The notes: a model not told the origin generated them from the letters alone. 64,000 bases of DNA from Methylobacterium sp. B4 (GCF_003201865.1 NZ_QJJJ01000005.1:62001-126000); one strand, 5' to 3'. Numbered from the stretch's first letter, positions 12,375 through 21,527 are shown. Translations and numbers: made by a program.

Positions 12375-12383
12375 ACCCTCGCG

Positions 12384-13205
12384 ATGCGCATCCTCTTCCT
12401 CGGCGACATCGTCGGACGCCCCGGCCGCCACGCGGTCACCGACCGGCTCCCCGGCCTGCGCGAGCGCTGGCGCCTCGACTGCGTGGTGATCAACGGCGAG
12501 AACGCGGCCGGCGGCTTCGGCATCACGGAATCGATCTGCGACGAAATCCTCCAGGCCGGCGCCGACGCGGTCACGCTCGGCAACCACTCCTTCGATCAGC
12601 GCGAGGCGCTCGTCTTCATCGCCCGCCAGCCACGGCTGATCCGCCCGGCGAACTATCCGCCGGGCACGCCGGGGCGCGGCGCGACCGTGATCGAGACCGC
12701 CCGCGGCGCGCGCGTCCTCGTCGTCAACGTGATGGGCCGGATCTTCCTCGATCCCCTCGACGATCCCTTCACGGCGGCCGACCGGGAGCTGGAGGCCTGC
12801 CCCCTCGGGGCGGCGGCGGATGCGGTCATCGTCGATGTCCACGCCGAGGCCACCAGCGAGAAGCAGGCGATGGGGCACTTCCTCGACGGCCGCGCCAGCC
12901 TCGTCGTCGGCACGCACACCCACGCGCCGACGGCCGACCACCGCGTCCTTCCCAACGGTACCGCCTACCTCTCGGATGCCGGCATGTGCGGCGACTACGA
13001 TTCCGTGCTCGGCATGCAGAAGGACGAGCCGGTGCGCCGCTTCCTGCAGAAGACCCCGGGCTCGCGCCTGGAAGCGGCCAACGGCCCCGGCACCCTGTGC
13101 GGCGTCGCGGTCGAGACCGACGACACCACGGGGCTGGCCAAGCGCGTCTGGGCCGTGCGGCTGGGGCCGCATCTCGAGGAAACCTGGCCGCGGGAGTGGG
13201 AGTAA
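12384..13205 (+). CDS. YmdB-type metallophosphoesterase (TIGR00282 family)
   Basis: A 273-residue calcineurin-like phosphodiesterase, family TIGR00282, related to Bacillus YmdB, which hydrolyses 2',3'-cyclic nucleotides. Metal-binding motifs are clear: GDIVG at the N-terminus, INGENAAGGFG, TLGNHSFD, VDVHAEATSEK and VGTHTHAPTAD. It starts at ATG 12384, 9 bp after fau, so the two are probably co-transcribed. The substrate in this organism is unknown. Confidence 0.88.
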   Translation: MRILFLGDIVGRPGRHAVTDRLPGLRERWRLDCVVINGENAAGGFGITESICDEILQAGADAVTLGNHSFDQREALVFIARQPRLIRPANYPPGTPGRGATVIETARGARVLVVNVMGRIFLDPLDDPFTAADRELEACPLGAAADAVIVDVHAEATSEKQAMGHFLDGRASLVVGTHTHAPTADHRVLPNGTAYLSDAGMCGDYDSVLGMQKDEPVRRFLQKTPGSRLEAANGPGTLCGVAVETDDTTGLAKRVWAVRLGPHLEETWPREWE

Positions 13206-13219
13206 CGCCCCCGCCCCGA

Positions 13220-14437
13220 TCAGGGCGCCAGCAGTACACCCCACATGAAGTCGAACTGCCGCGCACCTTCGAGGGCGGCCGGAATCGTCCGGCCGGACGG
13301 ATTGAAGGGAAGCATCGCGATGGCCGATCCGGGCGTTTTTCCGTTCGGCCCGAACGAGGCGTAGGAATGACACGTGATGCAGGATGAGGCCGGGATCGTC
13401 CCGTTGCGCACGATTCCCTCGATGACGGAATTGCCCAGGACGTAGGGCGTCCCGTCCGCAGCCGTGTAGTCCACCTGCGTCGACTTCAGACAGTAGTTCT
13501 CCCAAACCTGTGACAGCCCTGCCGCTCGCATCAGCGACGTCAGCTCGGGCGTCTTCGGACAAGCGCCGTACTGCGTGTTGATCGCGTCCTTGTTGGGCAG
13601 CACGGTTCGGTTCACGGCACCGAACGTGTCGGAGCAGCCGATGCTGTCGCAACGCCCAGGATTGAACTGGTGCTCGAAGGTGCCCCAGACCCAGTTGGGA
13701 TTCTGACGGCTGCTGACATGCATCGAGAGGAGCGCGTATTCCTGCTGGTTCGAGATGGTCGTGTGGTACAAGCGGCGCACGTTGTCGGCATCGCGAAGTT
13801 GCGGAAGCCATTGCAGAAGAAACGGCACCGGCACCCAGTCGACCTTCACGGAGATGGCGTCCAGCGGCATCTCGATCTTGAGGGCCTTCGTGTAGGCCGC
13901 GGCCAGGCCGGCCTGCGTATTGAGCTTGTTGGTGACGATGTAGTCGAACTGCGAGCGATTGCGCCGCACCTCCTCCGCGATGCACGGGGTCGGCGTTCCA
14001 TGCGTCGGGAAGCCCCCGACCGCGGCATTGCCCGGCGCCTTGCAGGGAACGCTGATCGCGACCGAACGCAGGTCCCGCGCATCGGACGGCGCGGCGAACT
14101 GCGTCTTGGCCAGCAGCAGCGCACTCGTCTGGAAGGAGCGGGTCTGGCTTGCATCGCCGGCCGGCCAGCGTGGGGTCTGACTGAAGGTATCCGCGTCCGA
14201 CGCCCAGGTCTCGAAGACCACGGGCGAGGGTTGGGACGGACTCGCCGGAGCAGTGAACTTGACGAAGTGCTGCCAGATGAAGGCGTCCGAGTTTCCCTGG
14301 AAACCGTCGACGGCTCCAGGCTGCGCCAAGCGCGCCACCGAGGCGGCATCCTGTGCAAGGGCTGCTTGACCCATCACGACACACGCAGCCGCGGACACCA
14401 GCCCGCGCATAATCGGCTTGAGAACTGAGCGCGCCAT
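13220..14437 (-). CDS. Secreted protein with a single haem-c motif
   Basis: A 405-residue protein of no recognised family. A signal peptide covers about residues 1-28 (cleavage likely after ALA). The start at ATG 14437 places the signal peptide at the N-terminus; a longer open frame begins at 14500. One CXXCH motif (C353-I-T-C356-H357) near the C-terminus would bind covalent haem in the periplasm. Several extra cysteines upstream (for example in RCDSIGCSD) could form disulfides. It is monocistronic, with an AT-richer upstream region around 14490-14520. It may be an electron-transfer or redox enzyme; I cannot name the reaction. Confidence 0.72.
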   Translation of the reverse strand: MARSVLKPIMRGLVSAAACVVMGQAALAQDAASVARLAQPGAVDGFQGNSDAFIWQHFVKFTAPASPSQPSPVVFETWASDADTFSQTPRWPAGDASQTRSFQTSALLLAKTQFAAPSDARDLRSVAISVPCKAPGNAAVGGFPTHGTPTPCIAEEVRRNRSQFDYIVTNKLNTQAGLAAAYTKALKIEMPLDAISVKVDWVPVPFLLQWLPQLRDADNVRRLYHTTISNQQEYALLSMHVSSRQNPNWVWGTFEHQFNPGRCDSIGCSDTFGAVNRTVLPNKDAINTQYGACPKTPELTSLMRAAGLSQVWENYCLKSTQVDYTAADGTPYVLGNSVIEGIVRNGTIPASSCITCHSYASFGPNGKTPGSAIAMLPFNPSGRTIPAALEGARQFDFMWGVLLAP

Positions 14438-14670
14438 CGACGATCCCCCAAAGGTGCCGTGAGAGTCGGGCACTACGGAATCCACTACCTTGGATAGCAA
14501 TCAATTAAAACTGAAATATCAGGTTGCGCAGATCGAACTTCGAGTGCCCATCGATTCCTCAGGACCGCAGAGGTCGATGGAGTCTCGGTCGGCTTGATCG
14601 CGGAAGGGCGAGCCGCCACAGTGCCGCCGATTTTGTAACCGGTGCCGCCGATCCCGGCGTCAGGCCCAAC

Positions 14671-15669
14671 ATGAGTATGGACCCGATGGCGGCCCGTTCC
14701 GCGTCCTCCGACACCCCGCCCCTGGCAAAACCCGGCATGACGCTGGTGCGGATGCTGGTGTTCCTCGCGCTGGCGGGCTTCCTCGCCTTCGTCCTCTACA
14801 AGCAGATCACCCCGGCCTTCCTTGCCAATCCGGGCCTCAACGGGCTGATCCTCGGGGTGCTCCTGATCGCAGTGCTGCTCGCCTTCGGACAGGTGACGCG
14901 GCTGTTCCGCGAGGTGCGCTACGTCAACGCCGTGGCCGCGGGTGAACGGCCGAAGGATCGTCCGACCCTGCTCGCCCCGCTGGTCCCGGCCCTTGAGGCG
15001 CGCCGCGACGGGCTCACCCTGTCGAGCACCCGGGCGCATCTCGACACCACCGCCGTGCGGCTCGACGAGGGCCGCGAGATCCTGCGCTACATCGCCGGCA
15101 TCCTGATCCTGCTCGGTCTGCTCGGCACCTTCTGGGGCCTGATCGAGACCCTCTCGGCCGTGGGCTCGGTGATCGGCGGCATGCGCGGCGGCGGCGACGC
15201 GGCGGTGATGTTCGACGAGTTGAAGAGCGGGCTCGCCGTGCCGCTCTCCGGCATCGGCCTCGCCTTCTCCGCCTCGCTGTTCGGTCTGGCGTCGTCGCTG
15301 ATCGTCGGCTTCCTCGACCTTCAGGCGGGGCAGGCCCATGCGCGCTTCCACAACGAATTGGAGGATTGGCTGGTCTCCGGGGCGGAGCAGGCGCCCGTCG
15401 GCGTGGCGAGGCCGGCACCCGAGCACGACCCGGCGGTCGCCCGCGAGCTTCAGGCCGCGATCGAACGGCTCACCGGCGTGATCGCGGAAGGCGTCGGTGG
15501 CCGGGGCGCGACCCAGGCGATGACGAACCTCGCCGAGGGCATCCAGGGACTCGTGCAGCACATGCGCGCCGAGCAACAGATGATCCGCGACTGGGTGGAG
15601 GCGCAGGCCGCCCGCGAGCGCGAGCTGAAGCAGGTGCTCGACCGGATCGCCCGCGGCAAGGGCGAGTAG
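14671..15669 (+). CDS. MotA/TolQ/ExbB-like membrane protein
   Basis: A 332-residue inner-membrane protein. Two hydrophobic segments lie near residues 22-70 and two more near 140-215, the last pair around GTFWGLIETL and GLAVPLSGIGLAFSASLFGL. These match the proton-channel family that works with MotB/TolR/OmpA-type partners. A long helical C-terminal tail follows (AARERELKQVLDRI). It starts at ATG 14671, six bp before its OmpA-like partner's start region. It is not a flagellar MotA by context, and no flagellar gene is near. Confidence 0.78.
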   Translation: MSMDPMAARSASSDTPPLAKPGMTLVRMLVFLALAGFLAFVLYKQITPAFLANPGLNGLILGVLLIAVLLAFGQVTRLFREVRYVNAVAAGERPKDRPTLLAPLVPALEARRDGLTLSSTRAHLDTTAVRLDEGREILRYIAGILILLGLLGTFWGLIETLSAVGSVIGGMRGGGDAAVMFDELKSGLAVPLSGIGLAFSASLFGLASSLIVGFLDLQAGQAHARFHNELEDWLVSGAEQAPVGVARPAPEHDPAVARELQAAIERLTGVIAEGVGGRGATQAMTNLAEGIQGLVQHMRAEQQMIRDWVEAQAARERELKQVLDRIARGKGE

Positions 15670-15674
15670 CGCCG

Positions 15675-16688
15675 ATGGCTTCCGTCCGCGCACGCTCGCA
15701 GCGCAGCCTCAACGTCTGGCCCGGCTACGTCGATGCGCTGGCCACGCTGCTGCTCGCCGTCGTCTTCCTGCTGACCGTCTTCGTGGTCGGGCAGTTCTTC
15801 CTCTCGCAGGAGCTGACCGGGCGCGACGCGGTGCTCAACCGCCTCAACCGCCAGATCGCCGACCTCACCGACCTGCTCGCCCTGGAACGCTCGAACCGCC
15901 GCGCCCAGGAAGAGGCGGCGGCGAGCATGCGCAACACGCTCACGGCCACGGAAGCCGAGCGCGACCGCCTCCAGGCGCTCACCGCCGCCAGCGAGGCCGC
16001 CCAGGGCAAGAGCGCCGATGTCGACGCGCAGCTCGCCGCCGAGCGGGGCGCGACGCAGCGGGCACAGAATCAGGTCGAGCTTCTGAACGAGCAGATCCGG
16101 GCCCTGCGCCGACAACTCGCGGCGCTGGAGGATGCGCTGGCCGCCTCCGAATCCCGCGACCGGGAGAGCCAAGCCCGCATCGCCGAACTCGGCAGCCGCC
16201 TCAACGTCGCGCTCGCCCAACGGGTGCAGGAATTGGCGCGCTACCGCTCCGACTTCTTCGGGCGCCTGCGCCAGATCGTCGGCAGCCGCTCGGACATCCG
16301 CGTGGTCGGCGACCGCTTCGTGCTGCAATCCGAGGTGCTGTTCGCGGCGGGCTCGGCGGCGCTGAAGCCCGAGGCCGGCCCCGAGATCGACCGGATCGCG
16401 GGCGCGATCCTCGACATCTCCAAGGAGATCCCCGCCGACATCCCCTGGGTGCTGCGGGTGGACGGCCATACCGACGCCCGGCCGATCCAGTCGGCGCAAT
16501 TCCCCTCGAACTGGGCGCTCTCGGCCGCCCGTGCCATCGCCGTGGTGCAGTACCTGCGGAGCAAGGGCATCCCGCCGCAGCGCCTGCTGGCGGGTGCCTT
16601 CGGCGAGTTCCAGCCGCTCGATGCGGGCACGAGCGAGGAGGCCTATTCCAAGAACCGGCGCATCGAGATGAAGCTGACGGAGCGGTAG
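15675..16688 (+). CDS. OmpA/MotB-like peptidoglycan-binding protein
   Basis: A 337-residue protein with one N-terminal membrane segment (VDALATLLLAVVFLLTVFVVGQFFL). A long coiled coil spans about residues 40-180 and a C-terminal OmpA-like domain follows. The domain is marked by GSAALKPEAGPEID, RVDGHTDARP and NWALSAARAIAVVQYL. With the preceding MotA/ExbB-like gene it forms a likely proton-driven complex reaching the cell wall. It starts 5 bp after the upstream stop. The pair is widespread in alphaproteobacteria as a chromosomal unit. Confidence 0.85.
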   Translation: MASVRARSQRSLNVWPGYVDALATLLLAVVFLLTVFVVGQFFLSQELTGRDAVLNRLNRQIADLTDLLALERSNRRAQEEAAASMRNTLTATEAERDRLQALTAASEAAQGKSADVDAQLAAERGATQRAQNQVELLNEQIRALRRQLAALEDALAASESRDRESQARIAELGSRLNVALAQRVQELARYRSDFFGRLRQIVGSRSDIRVVGDRFVLQSEVLFAAGSAALKPEAGPEIDRIAGAILDISKEIPADIPWVLRVDGHTDARPIQSAQFPSNWALSAARAIAVVQYLRSKGIPPQRLLAGAFGEFQPLDAGTSEEAYSKNRRIEMKLTER

Positions 16689-16696
16689 GGGCAAAT

Positions 16697-16746
16697 CCCT
16701 CTGCCCTCTGCGGAAGAGGGTGGTCCCGAAGGGGTCGGGTGAGGGA
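16697..16746. repeat. Short intergenic palindromic repeat
   Basis: Contains CCCTCT (16704-16709) paired with AGAGGG (16715-16720), then CCCGAAGGGG and TCGGGTGAGGG. This layout is typical of dispersed intergenic palindromes in alphaproteobacteria. Copy number in the genome cannot be seen here. Confidence 0.45.
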
Positions 16747-16835
16747 AACGGCGTTTCCGGAAAGTCCTGAGCCGTTTCTTCTCCCGCCTCGCCTCCGCCA
16801 GGCACCTTCCGTGGAGCGAAGAGGGTTCGGGAGCG

Positions 16836-17843
16836 CTAGAACTCCGCTCGATACGCGAACAAACCCGGCACGCCGCCGGTCATCACGAACAGAACCGCCG
16901 CGCCCGGTGCGTAGGCGCCCGCGCGCACGTCGTGGAGCAGGCCCGCGAAGGCCTTGCCGCTGTAGACGGGGTCGAGCAGCAGCCCCTCCGTTCGCGCCAT
17001 CAGGCGCACGGCCTCGCGCATGCCCTCGGTCGGGATACCGTAGCCCGGCCCGCGATGGGCGCCGTCCACGCGGATGGTGTCGTCAGACAGCGCGAGGTCG
17101 GCCCCCATCAGCGCGAGAGTGTCGCGGGCCCTGGCCAGCGTCGCGGCCCGCGCCTCGGCCTCGGGGGCGAGCACCGTGTAGGATTGCGCGAGCCCGGGGT
17201 CCCGGCCCGCGGCGGCGAGGCCCCCGGCGAGGCCGGCATGAGTGCCGGAGCTGCCGTTCGGCACGACGATGCGGGCGAAGGCGAGGCCGAGATGCGCCGC
17301 CTGATCGAGGATCTCGGCGGCGCAGGCGGCGTAGCCGAGGCAGCCGAGCGGACTCGAACCGCCGGAGGGGAAGACGGAGACGCGCCGGCCCTGCCCGCGC
17401 AGCTCCTCCGCCCGTGCCTCGGCTTCCTTGAGCGAATCGGCCTCGGCCGACAGCAGGTGGACGCGGGCACCGAACAGATCCTGCAGCAGCCGGTTGCCGT
17501 TGCCGGTGTAGTCGGCATCCTCCCGTTTCACGCTACGGGTCAGGAACAGCTCGCAGGCGAGCCCCATCCGGGCGGCGGAGGCTGCGGTGAGCCGGGCGTG
17601 GTTCGATTGCAGGGCGCCGACGGTGATCACCGTATCGGCGCGCTCCGCCAGCGCTTGGCCCAGCAGGAATTCGAGCTTGCGCAGCTTGTTGCCGCCCAGT
17701 CCTACCGGGCCGACATCGTCGCGCTTCACGAACAGGCGCACGCCGTTCAGCTCCGAACCGAGATGGGTCGAGAGCCGGTCGAGGGAGCGGATCGGGGTCG
17801 GCCCATCCGTGAGCGCGACCCGGGGGAAGCGGCTGAAATCCAT
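16836..17843 (-). CDS. dcyD: D-cysteine desulfhydrase / ACC-deaminase-like PLP enzyme
   Basis: A PLP enzyme of the tryptophan synthase beta family, 335 residues. The cofactor lysine is K53 in GLGGNKLRKLEFLL, and GALQSNHARLTAA follows as in DcyD and ACC deaminase. Conserved blocks PNGSSGTHAGLAGG and DPVYSGKAFAGL are also present. Expected reaction: D-cysteine to pyruvate, sulfide and ammonia. ACC deaminase cannot be excluded from sequence alone. It lies 6 bp after the ABC exporter gene in the same direction, suggesting an operon. Confidence 0.82.
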   Translation of the reverse strand: MDFSRFPRVALTDGPTPIRSLDRLSTHLGSELNGVRLFVKRDDVGPVGLGGNKLRKLEFLLGQALAERADTVITVGALQSNHARLTAASAARMGLACELFLTRSVKREDADYTGNGNRLLQDLFGARVHLLSAEADSLKEAEARAEELRGQGRRVSVFPSGGSSPLGCLGYAACAAEILDQAAHLGLAFARIVVPNGSSGTHAGLAGGLAAAGRDPGLAQSYTVLAPEAEARAATLARARDTLALMGADLALSDDTIRVDGAHRGPGYGIPTEGMREAVRLMARTEGLLLDPVYSGKAFAGLLHDVRAGAYAPGAAVLFVMTGGVPGLFAYRAEF

Positions 17844-17849
17844 CGGCCG

Positions 17850-19712
17850 CTACTCCGCCGGCAGTGCGGCGAGCTTCGGGCGGGGATCGCGGGCGCGGGC
17901 GCTCTCGTCGAAGCTGTCGGCGAATTGCAGGCTCGCGAGCTGGGCGTAGAGGCCGCCGCGGGCCAGCAGGCTCTCGTGCGTCCCCTCCTCCACGATCCGC
18001 CCTCCGTCGAAAACGAGGATGCGGTCGGCGGCGCGGATGGTCGCGAGCCGGTGGGCGATCACCAGCGTGGTGCGGCTCTGCATGAGCCGGTCGAGGGCGC
18101 TCTGCACCGCGCGCTCGCTCTCCGCATCGAGCGCCGAGGTCGCCTCGTCGAGCAGCAGGATCGGCGCATCCTTGAGGATGGCGCGGGCGATCGCGATACG
18201 CTGGCGCTGACCGCCCGAGAGCGTCGTGCCGCGCTCGCCGAGGAGCGTCGCGTAGCCCTGCGGCAGGGCGCGGACGAAGCCGTCCGCATTCGCGAGGCGG
18301 GCCGCCTCCTCCACTTCCGCCTCACTTGCGTCGGGGCGGCCGTAGCGGATGTTCTCCAAGACGGTGCCGGAGAACACCACCGGATCCTGCGGCACGAGGG
18401 AGAGGCGGGCGCGCAGGGCGTCGAGATCCGCCCGCGGCAGCGCCACGCCGTCGATGCGCACGCTGCCCTCGTCCGGGTCGTAGAAGCGCAGGAGCAGCTG
18501 CAGCACCGTCGTCTTGCCGGCCCCCGACGGACCGACGAGCGCCACCCGCTCGCCGGGCGCTACGGAGAAGGAGATGCCGTCGAGCGCCGCGTGCTCGGGG
18601 CGGGTGGGATAGCGGAAGCGCACCGCATCGAAGGCGACCTCGCCGCGGGCCGGGCTCGGCAGGGCGACCGGATCCTCCGGCGAGCGGATCGCCGGCTCGG
18701 CGGCCAGGATCTCGCCGAGGCGCTCGGCGGCACCCGCGGCCTGGGCGAGTTCGCCGTAGACCTCGGAGAGCTGGCCGAGCGCGCTGGCGCCGAATACGGC
18801 GTAGAGAACGAATTGCGAGAGTTGGCCCGCGCTGGTGGTGCCCGCGAGCACGCCCTTGGCGCCGTACCACATGACGCCGACGACCGAGGACGAGATCAGG
18901 AAGATCGCCACCCCCGTGAGCAGGGCGCGGGCGGTGATGGAGGCGCGCGCGGCCCGGTAGGCGTTCTCGGAGGCCTGGGCGAAGACCCCGGCCGTGGTCC
19001 GACCCATGCCGAAGGCCTGCATCGTGCGCACCGCCCCGATCGCCTCCGCCGCGTAGGCCGAGGCGTCGGCGAGCCGGTCCTGCGCCGAGCGCGAGCGGCG
19101 GCGCACGCCGCGCCCCGACAGGATCAGCGGGAAGACGATGAGCGGGATCGCCGCGAGCACGAGGATGGAGAGTCCCGGGCTGGTCCAGACCATCATCACG
19201 ACGGCGCCGACGAACAGGAACAGGTTGCGCAGCAGGATCGAGATCGAGACGCCGAACACCGCCTTGACCTGCGTGGCATCCGCCGTGAGCCGCGAGACGA
19301 TCTCGCCGGACTGCGCCTTGTCGAAGAAGGTGGGGTCGAGGCTGGTGAGCCGCGCGAACACCGCCGAGCGCAGGTCGGCCACGACGCGCTCGCCCAGCGT
19401 CACCACGGAGTAGTAGCGGCCCGCGCTCGACACCGCGAGCACGGCCACCACGCCGAGCAAGGCCACGAAGTAGGAGTTGATGAGCGCCTGCCCCTCCGGC
19501 GAGAAGCCGTGGTCGATCACCCGGCGAATCGCGATCGGCACCACCAGCGTGGCGCCCGACGCCGCGATCAGCGAAATCAGCGCGGCCAGGATGCGGCCCC
19601 GGTAGCGGCTGGCGAAGGGAATCAGGGGCCTGAGCGCCCCGAGCGGCGCCCGGCCCCGCGCCGCCTGCATGTCGGACTTCGCGTCGGACGACGCGTCACG
19701 CCTGCGGGCCAT
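17850..19712 (-). CDS. ABC exporter, fused membrane and ATPase domains
   Basis: A 620-residue half-transporter of the MsbA/ABCB type that works as a homodimer. Six membrane helices occupy about residues 25-320. The C-terminal ATPase has Walker [10 protein letters not shown], signature LSGGQRQR, Walker [13 protein letters not shown] and the H-loop [10 protein letters not shown] used the ATG at 19712; another ATG precedes it at 19715 and the open frame extends to 19913. Substrate unknown. It precedes dcyD by 6 bp. Confidence 0.88.
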   Translation of the reverse strand: MARRRDASSDAKSDMQAARGRAPLGALRPLIPFASRYRGRILAALISLIAASGATLVVPIAIRRVIDHGFSPEGQALINSYFVALLGVVAVLAVSSAGRYYSVVTLGERVVADLRSAVFARLTSLDPTFFDKAQSGEIVSRLTADATQVKAVFGVSISILLRNLFLFVGAVVMMVWTSPGLSILVLAAIPLIVFPLILSGRGVRRRSRSAQDRLADASAYAAEAIGAVRTMQAFGMGRTTAGVFAQASENAYRAARASITARALLTGVAIFLISSSVVGVMWYGAKGVLAGTTSAGQLSQFVLYAVFGASALGQLSEVYGELAQAAGAAERLGEILAAEPAIRSPEDPVALPSPARGEVAFDAVRFRYPTRPEHAALDGISFSVAPGERVALVGPSGAGKTTVLQLLLRFYDPDEGSVRIDGVALPRADLDALRARLSLVPQDPVVFSGTVLENIRYGRPDASEAEVEEAARLANADGFVRALPQGYATLLGERGTTLSGGQRQRIAIARAILKDAPILLLDEATSALDAESERAVQSALDRLMQSRTTLVIAHRLATIRAADRILVFDGGRIVEEGTHESLLARGGLYAQLASLQFADSFDESARARDPRPKLAALPAE

Positions 19713-19992
19713 CATTCCTCGACATCGTTTCTTCCCGTCTCGCCGTCTTGGTCTTGTCGGCTTCGTTCCAGGCCATCGCATAAGCAGCGACCGCCCCGAT
19801 TTCCAGTTCGCCACCCATTCGCACCGCGGGAGGGGCGCATGGCAGACGGTTGGTTCGAACCGTCCGGCATCCCTTGTCGGCGGTCCGAGGCTGAGGTATA
19901 GGCGCGCCTTCATCGGAATGCGCGCGATGTTTTGCCCCTGGCCCCTGCCTCAGGCGGCGAGGTCGGTTGGCGTGCTACCTCAGGAATTCGTC

Positions 19993-20247
19993 ATGGCAAA
20001 GAACGAGGCCGGTAAGGCCAAGGGGACCGAGCACCCCGACTACCACTTCATCAAGGTCGTGATGACCGATGGGACCGAGTACAAGACCCGCTCGACCTAC
20101 GGCAAGGAAGGCGACGTCCTGAACCTGGACATCGACCCGACGACCCACCCGGCCTGGACCGGCGGCGAGCAGAAGATGCTCGATCGCGGCGGCCGCGTCT
20201 CGCGCTTCAATTCCCGCTTCGGCGGCCTCGGCTTCGGCAAGAAGTGA
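19993..20247 (+). CDS. rpmE: 50S ribosomal protein L31
   Basis: Ribosomal protein L31, 84 residues, with the conserved [17 protein letters not shown] near the start and PAWTGG and [11 protein letters not shown] near the end. It has no cysteines, so it is the zinc-free C- form. The ATG at 19993 gives an N-terminal extension of about a dozen residues ([13 protein letters not shown]) compared with many L31 proteins. It is monocistronic, divergent from the ABC exporter, and followed by a strong hairpin terminator. Confidence 0.95.
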   Translation: MAKNEAGKAKGTEHPDYHFIKVVMTDGTEYKTRSTYGKEGDVLNLDIDPTTHPAWTGGEQKMLDRGGRVSRFNSRFGGLGFGKK

Positions 20248-20283
20248 TTTTCCGGGATTTGGGCCTCGGCCCGAATCGCTGAG

Positions 20284-20310
20284 ACGGCGCCGCTCGCGGC
20301 GCCGTTTTCG
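20284..20310 (+). terminator. Rho-independent terminator of rpmE
   Basis: A perfect 10-bp stem ACGGCGCCGC / GCGGCGCCGT with a very short loop, followed by TTTT. It lies 37 bp after the rpmE stop. Confidence 0.85.
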
Positions 20311-20468
20311 TTTGTATCGGGACAATCGAGCGCGGCCGTATCGCTTCGTCGGCGCTCGCGATCGGACCGCGGCAGGCTCGCCGAGCGCATGCGCCGACGC
20401 TTCGAGCGGTCCGTATCCATCGGCAGACGGACGGGCGGACACCCGCCCGACCTCGAACTTTCAATACG

Positions 20469-21002
20469 TCACTCGCCGCCGAAGGCCGCGCGAAGCCGGC
20501 CGAACTGGGCCGTCACCGGGCTCTCGCGCGGCAGCGGCACCGGACGGTCCTCGCTGATCAGAGCGTCGAGATGCAGGATGCGCGCGTGCAGCCGGCGGGA
20601 GCGGCGCACGAGATCCTGGAGCCGCACGGGCAGAGCGGCGAAGGCGTCGCCGGTCTCGGGCAGGACGCGCTCCGATTCGTTGAGCTTGACCCGGGTCTTC
20701 TCCTCCTGGGCCTGATTCAGGGTCAGCTCCCCCTCGGAGACCGCCCGCTGCACGAGCAGCCAGGAGGCGATCTGCATCAGCCGGGTGGTGAGCCGCATGC
20801 TCTCGCTGGCATAGGCCAGCGTGGCGTCGCGGGAAATCAAGCGCGATTCGCTGCGCCCCTCCCCGTCGAGATAGGCCGCCGTTTCCTCCACCAGCAGCAT
20901 GCCCTCGCGGAACAGGCTCTTGAACGCCTCCGAGGCCACGTAGGACTCGCCGAAGCTCACCCATTCGCGCTCGTCCCGGAACGTGACGTCGAACTCGGTC
21001 AT
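20469..21002 (-). CDS. rcdA: RcdA-type regulator of CtrA degradation (DUF1465)
   Basis: A 177-residue protein of the DUF1465 family, whose Caulobacter member RcdA is an adaptor for ClpXP-dependent removal of CtrA in the cell cycle. The hallmark block FREGMLLVEETAAYLDGEGR is present, followed by YASESMRLTTRLMQIASWLL and LPVRLQDLV. The start is ATG 21002. RcdA delivery depends on PopA and CpdR in Caulobacter; whether that holds here is inference. It is convergent with rpmE and appears monocistronic. Confidence 0.88.
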   Translation of the reverse strand: MTEFDVTFRDEREWVSFGESYVASEAFKSLFREGMLLVEETAAYLDGEGRSESRLISRDATLAYASESMRLTTRLMQIASWLLVQRAVSEGELTLNQAQEEKTRVKLNESERVLPETGDAFAALPVRLQDLVRRSRRLHARILHLDALISEDRPVPLPRESPVTAQFGRLRAAFGGE

Positions 21003-21185
21003 CCTGCCTCCTGTACCGCCGGCGACACCATCTGCCCCGGAACGGGACGATATCGGTGCGAATGCGGTCAGTCCGGCAAGTGTAGCGCCGATTGCGGGCC
21101 TTGAGAGCCTTCACCTTCTTTTAAGGTTAAGCGGCGCAGAAGCCGCATCCGGCGGGCCGAGGGCGGCCGCGCTGCGGGAGGCGCC

Positions 21186-21214
21186 AAAAAAGAAGCCGCT
21201 CCGGGGAGCGGCTT
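21186..21214 (-). terminator. Minus-strand rho-independent terminator
   Basis: Stem AAGCCGCTCC / GGAGCGGCTT, followed on the minus strand by six T residues (A-run at 21186-21191 on plus). It lies directly after the candidate 46-residue gene ending at 21224. That gene is the only open frame it would serve. Confidence 0.8.
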
Positions 21215-21223
21215 GTTCCGAGT

Positions 21224-21364
21224 CTACAGGGAGGCATCAAACAGAGTGGACGAGAAATCCCACTCAGGATCCAGACAATCTGGATGTCCCTCTTCGTAGA
21301 CCGGAAAGGTTAACGCGACCTTAAGCGCGAAGCGGCCGGCGGGCCCGCACCGCGGTCCCGTCAT
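21224..21364 (-). CDS. Candidate 46-residue protein
   Basis: Not recognised. An open frame from ATG 21364 encodes a 46-residue protein ending in an acidic, aromatic-rich stretch ([18 protein letters not shown]). That composition differs from the Arg/Ala/Pro-rich shadow frames common in this GC-rich DNA. Codons are less GC3-biased than in the neighbours. A GGAGG-like element lies upstream, and a strong terminator follows 10 bp after the stop. Together these support a real short transcript. It has a single cysteine and no membrane segment. Confidence 0.5.
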   Translation of the reverse strand: MTGPRCGPAGRFALKVALTFPVYEEGHPDCLDPEWDFSSTLFDASL

Positions 21365-21392
21365 TGACTTGCGGCGCCCCCTCCGCCATAAG
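21364..21392 (+). promoter_or_regulatory. Promoter of the rpmH operon
   Basis: TTGACT (21364-21369), a 17-bp spacer and CATAAG (21387-21392) fit a sigma70-type promoter. Transcription would begin near 21399, leaving about 130 nt of leader before rpmH. The -35 box touches the start codon of the divergent small ORF. Confidence 0.55.
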
Positions 21393-21409
21393 CCGCGCCA
21401 CTGCGAAGC

Positions 21410-21429
21410 GGCGCCCGGTTCCGGGCGCC
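21410..21429 (+). other. Hairpin in the rpmH leader
   Basis: A perfect 9-bp stem GGCGCCCGG / CCGGGCGCC with a TT loop, just after the predicted transcription start. No T-run follows, so it is more likely a stabilising or attenuating leader structure than a terminator. Confidence 0.5.
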
Positions 21430-21527
21430 CTTCGTGTTTGCAGATCCCATTTCGAGGCTCACGCCACGGTCCGCGCGCTGATTGCAAGCGCCGCCGGGTT
21501 CGACACCTCGACCGCCGGAGACCGACC

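Noticed and set aside
11742-14504. A minus-strand frame of about 920 codons.
   Set aside because: It crosses fau and the phosphodiesterase gene antisense and the haem-motif gene in another frame. No protein motif is visible.
14671-16688. A Zorya-like defence module (ZorA/ZorB).
   Set aside because: The pair has the right fold types, but there is no ZorC, ZorD or ZorE nearby. The next genes are D-cysteine desulfhydrase and an exporter, and such pairs are ordinary chromosomal genes in this class.
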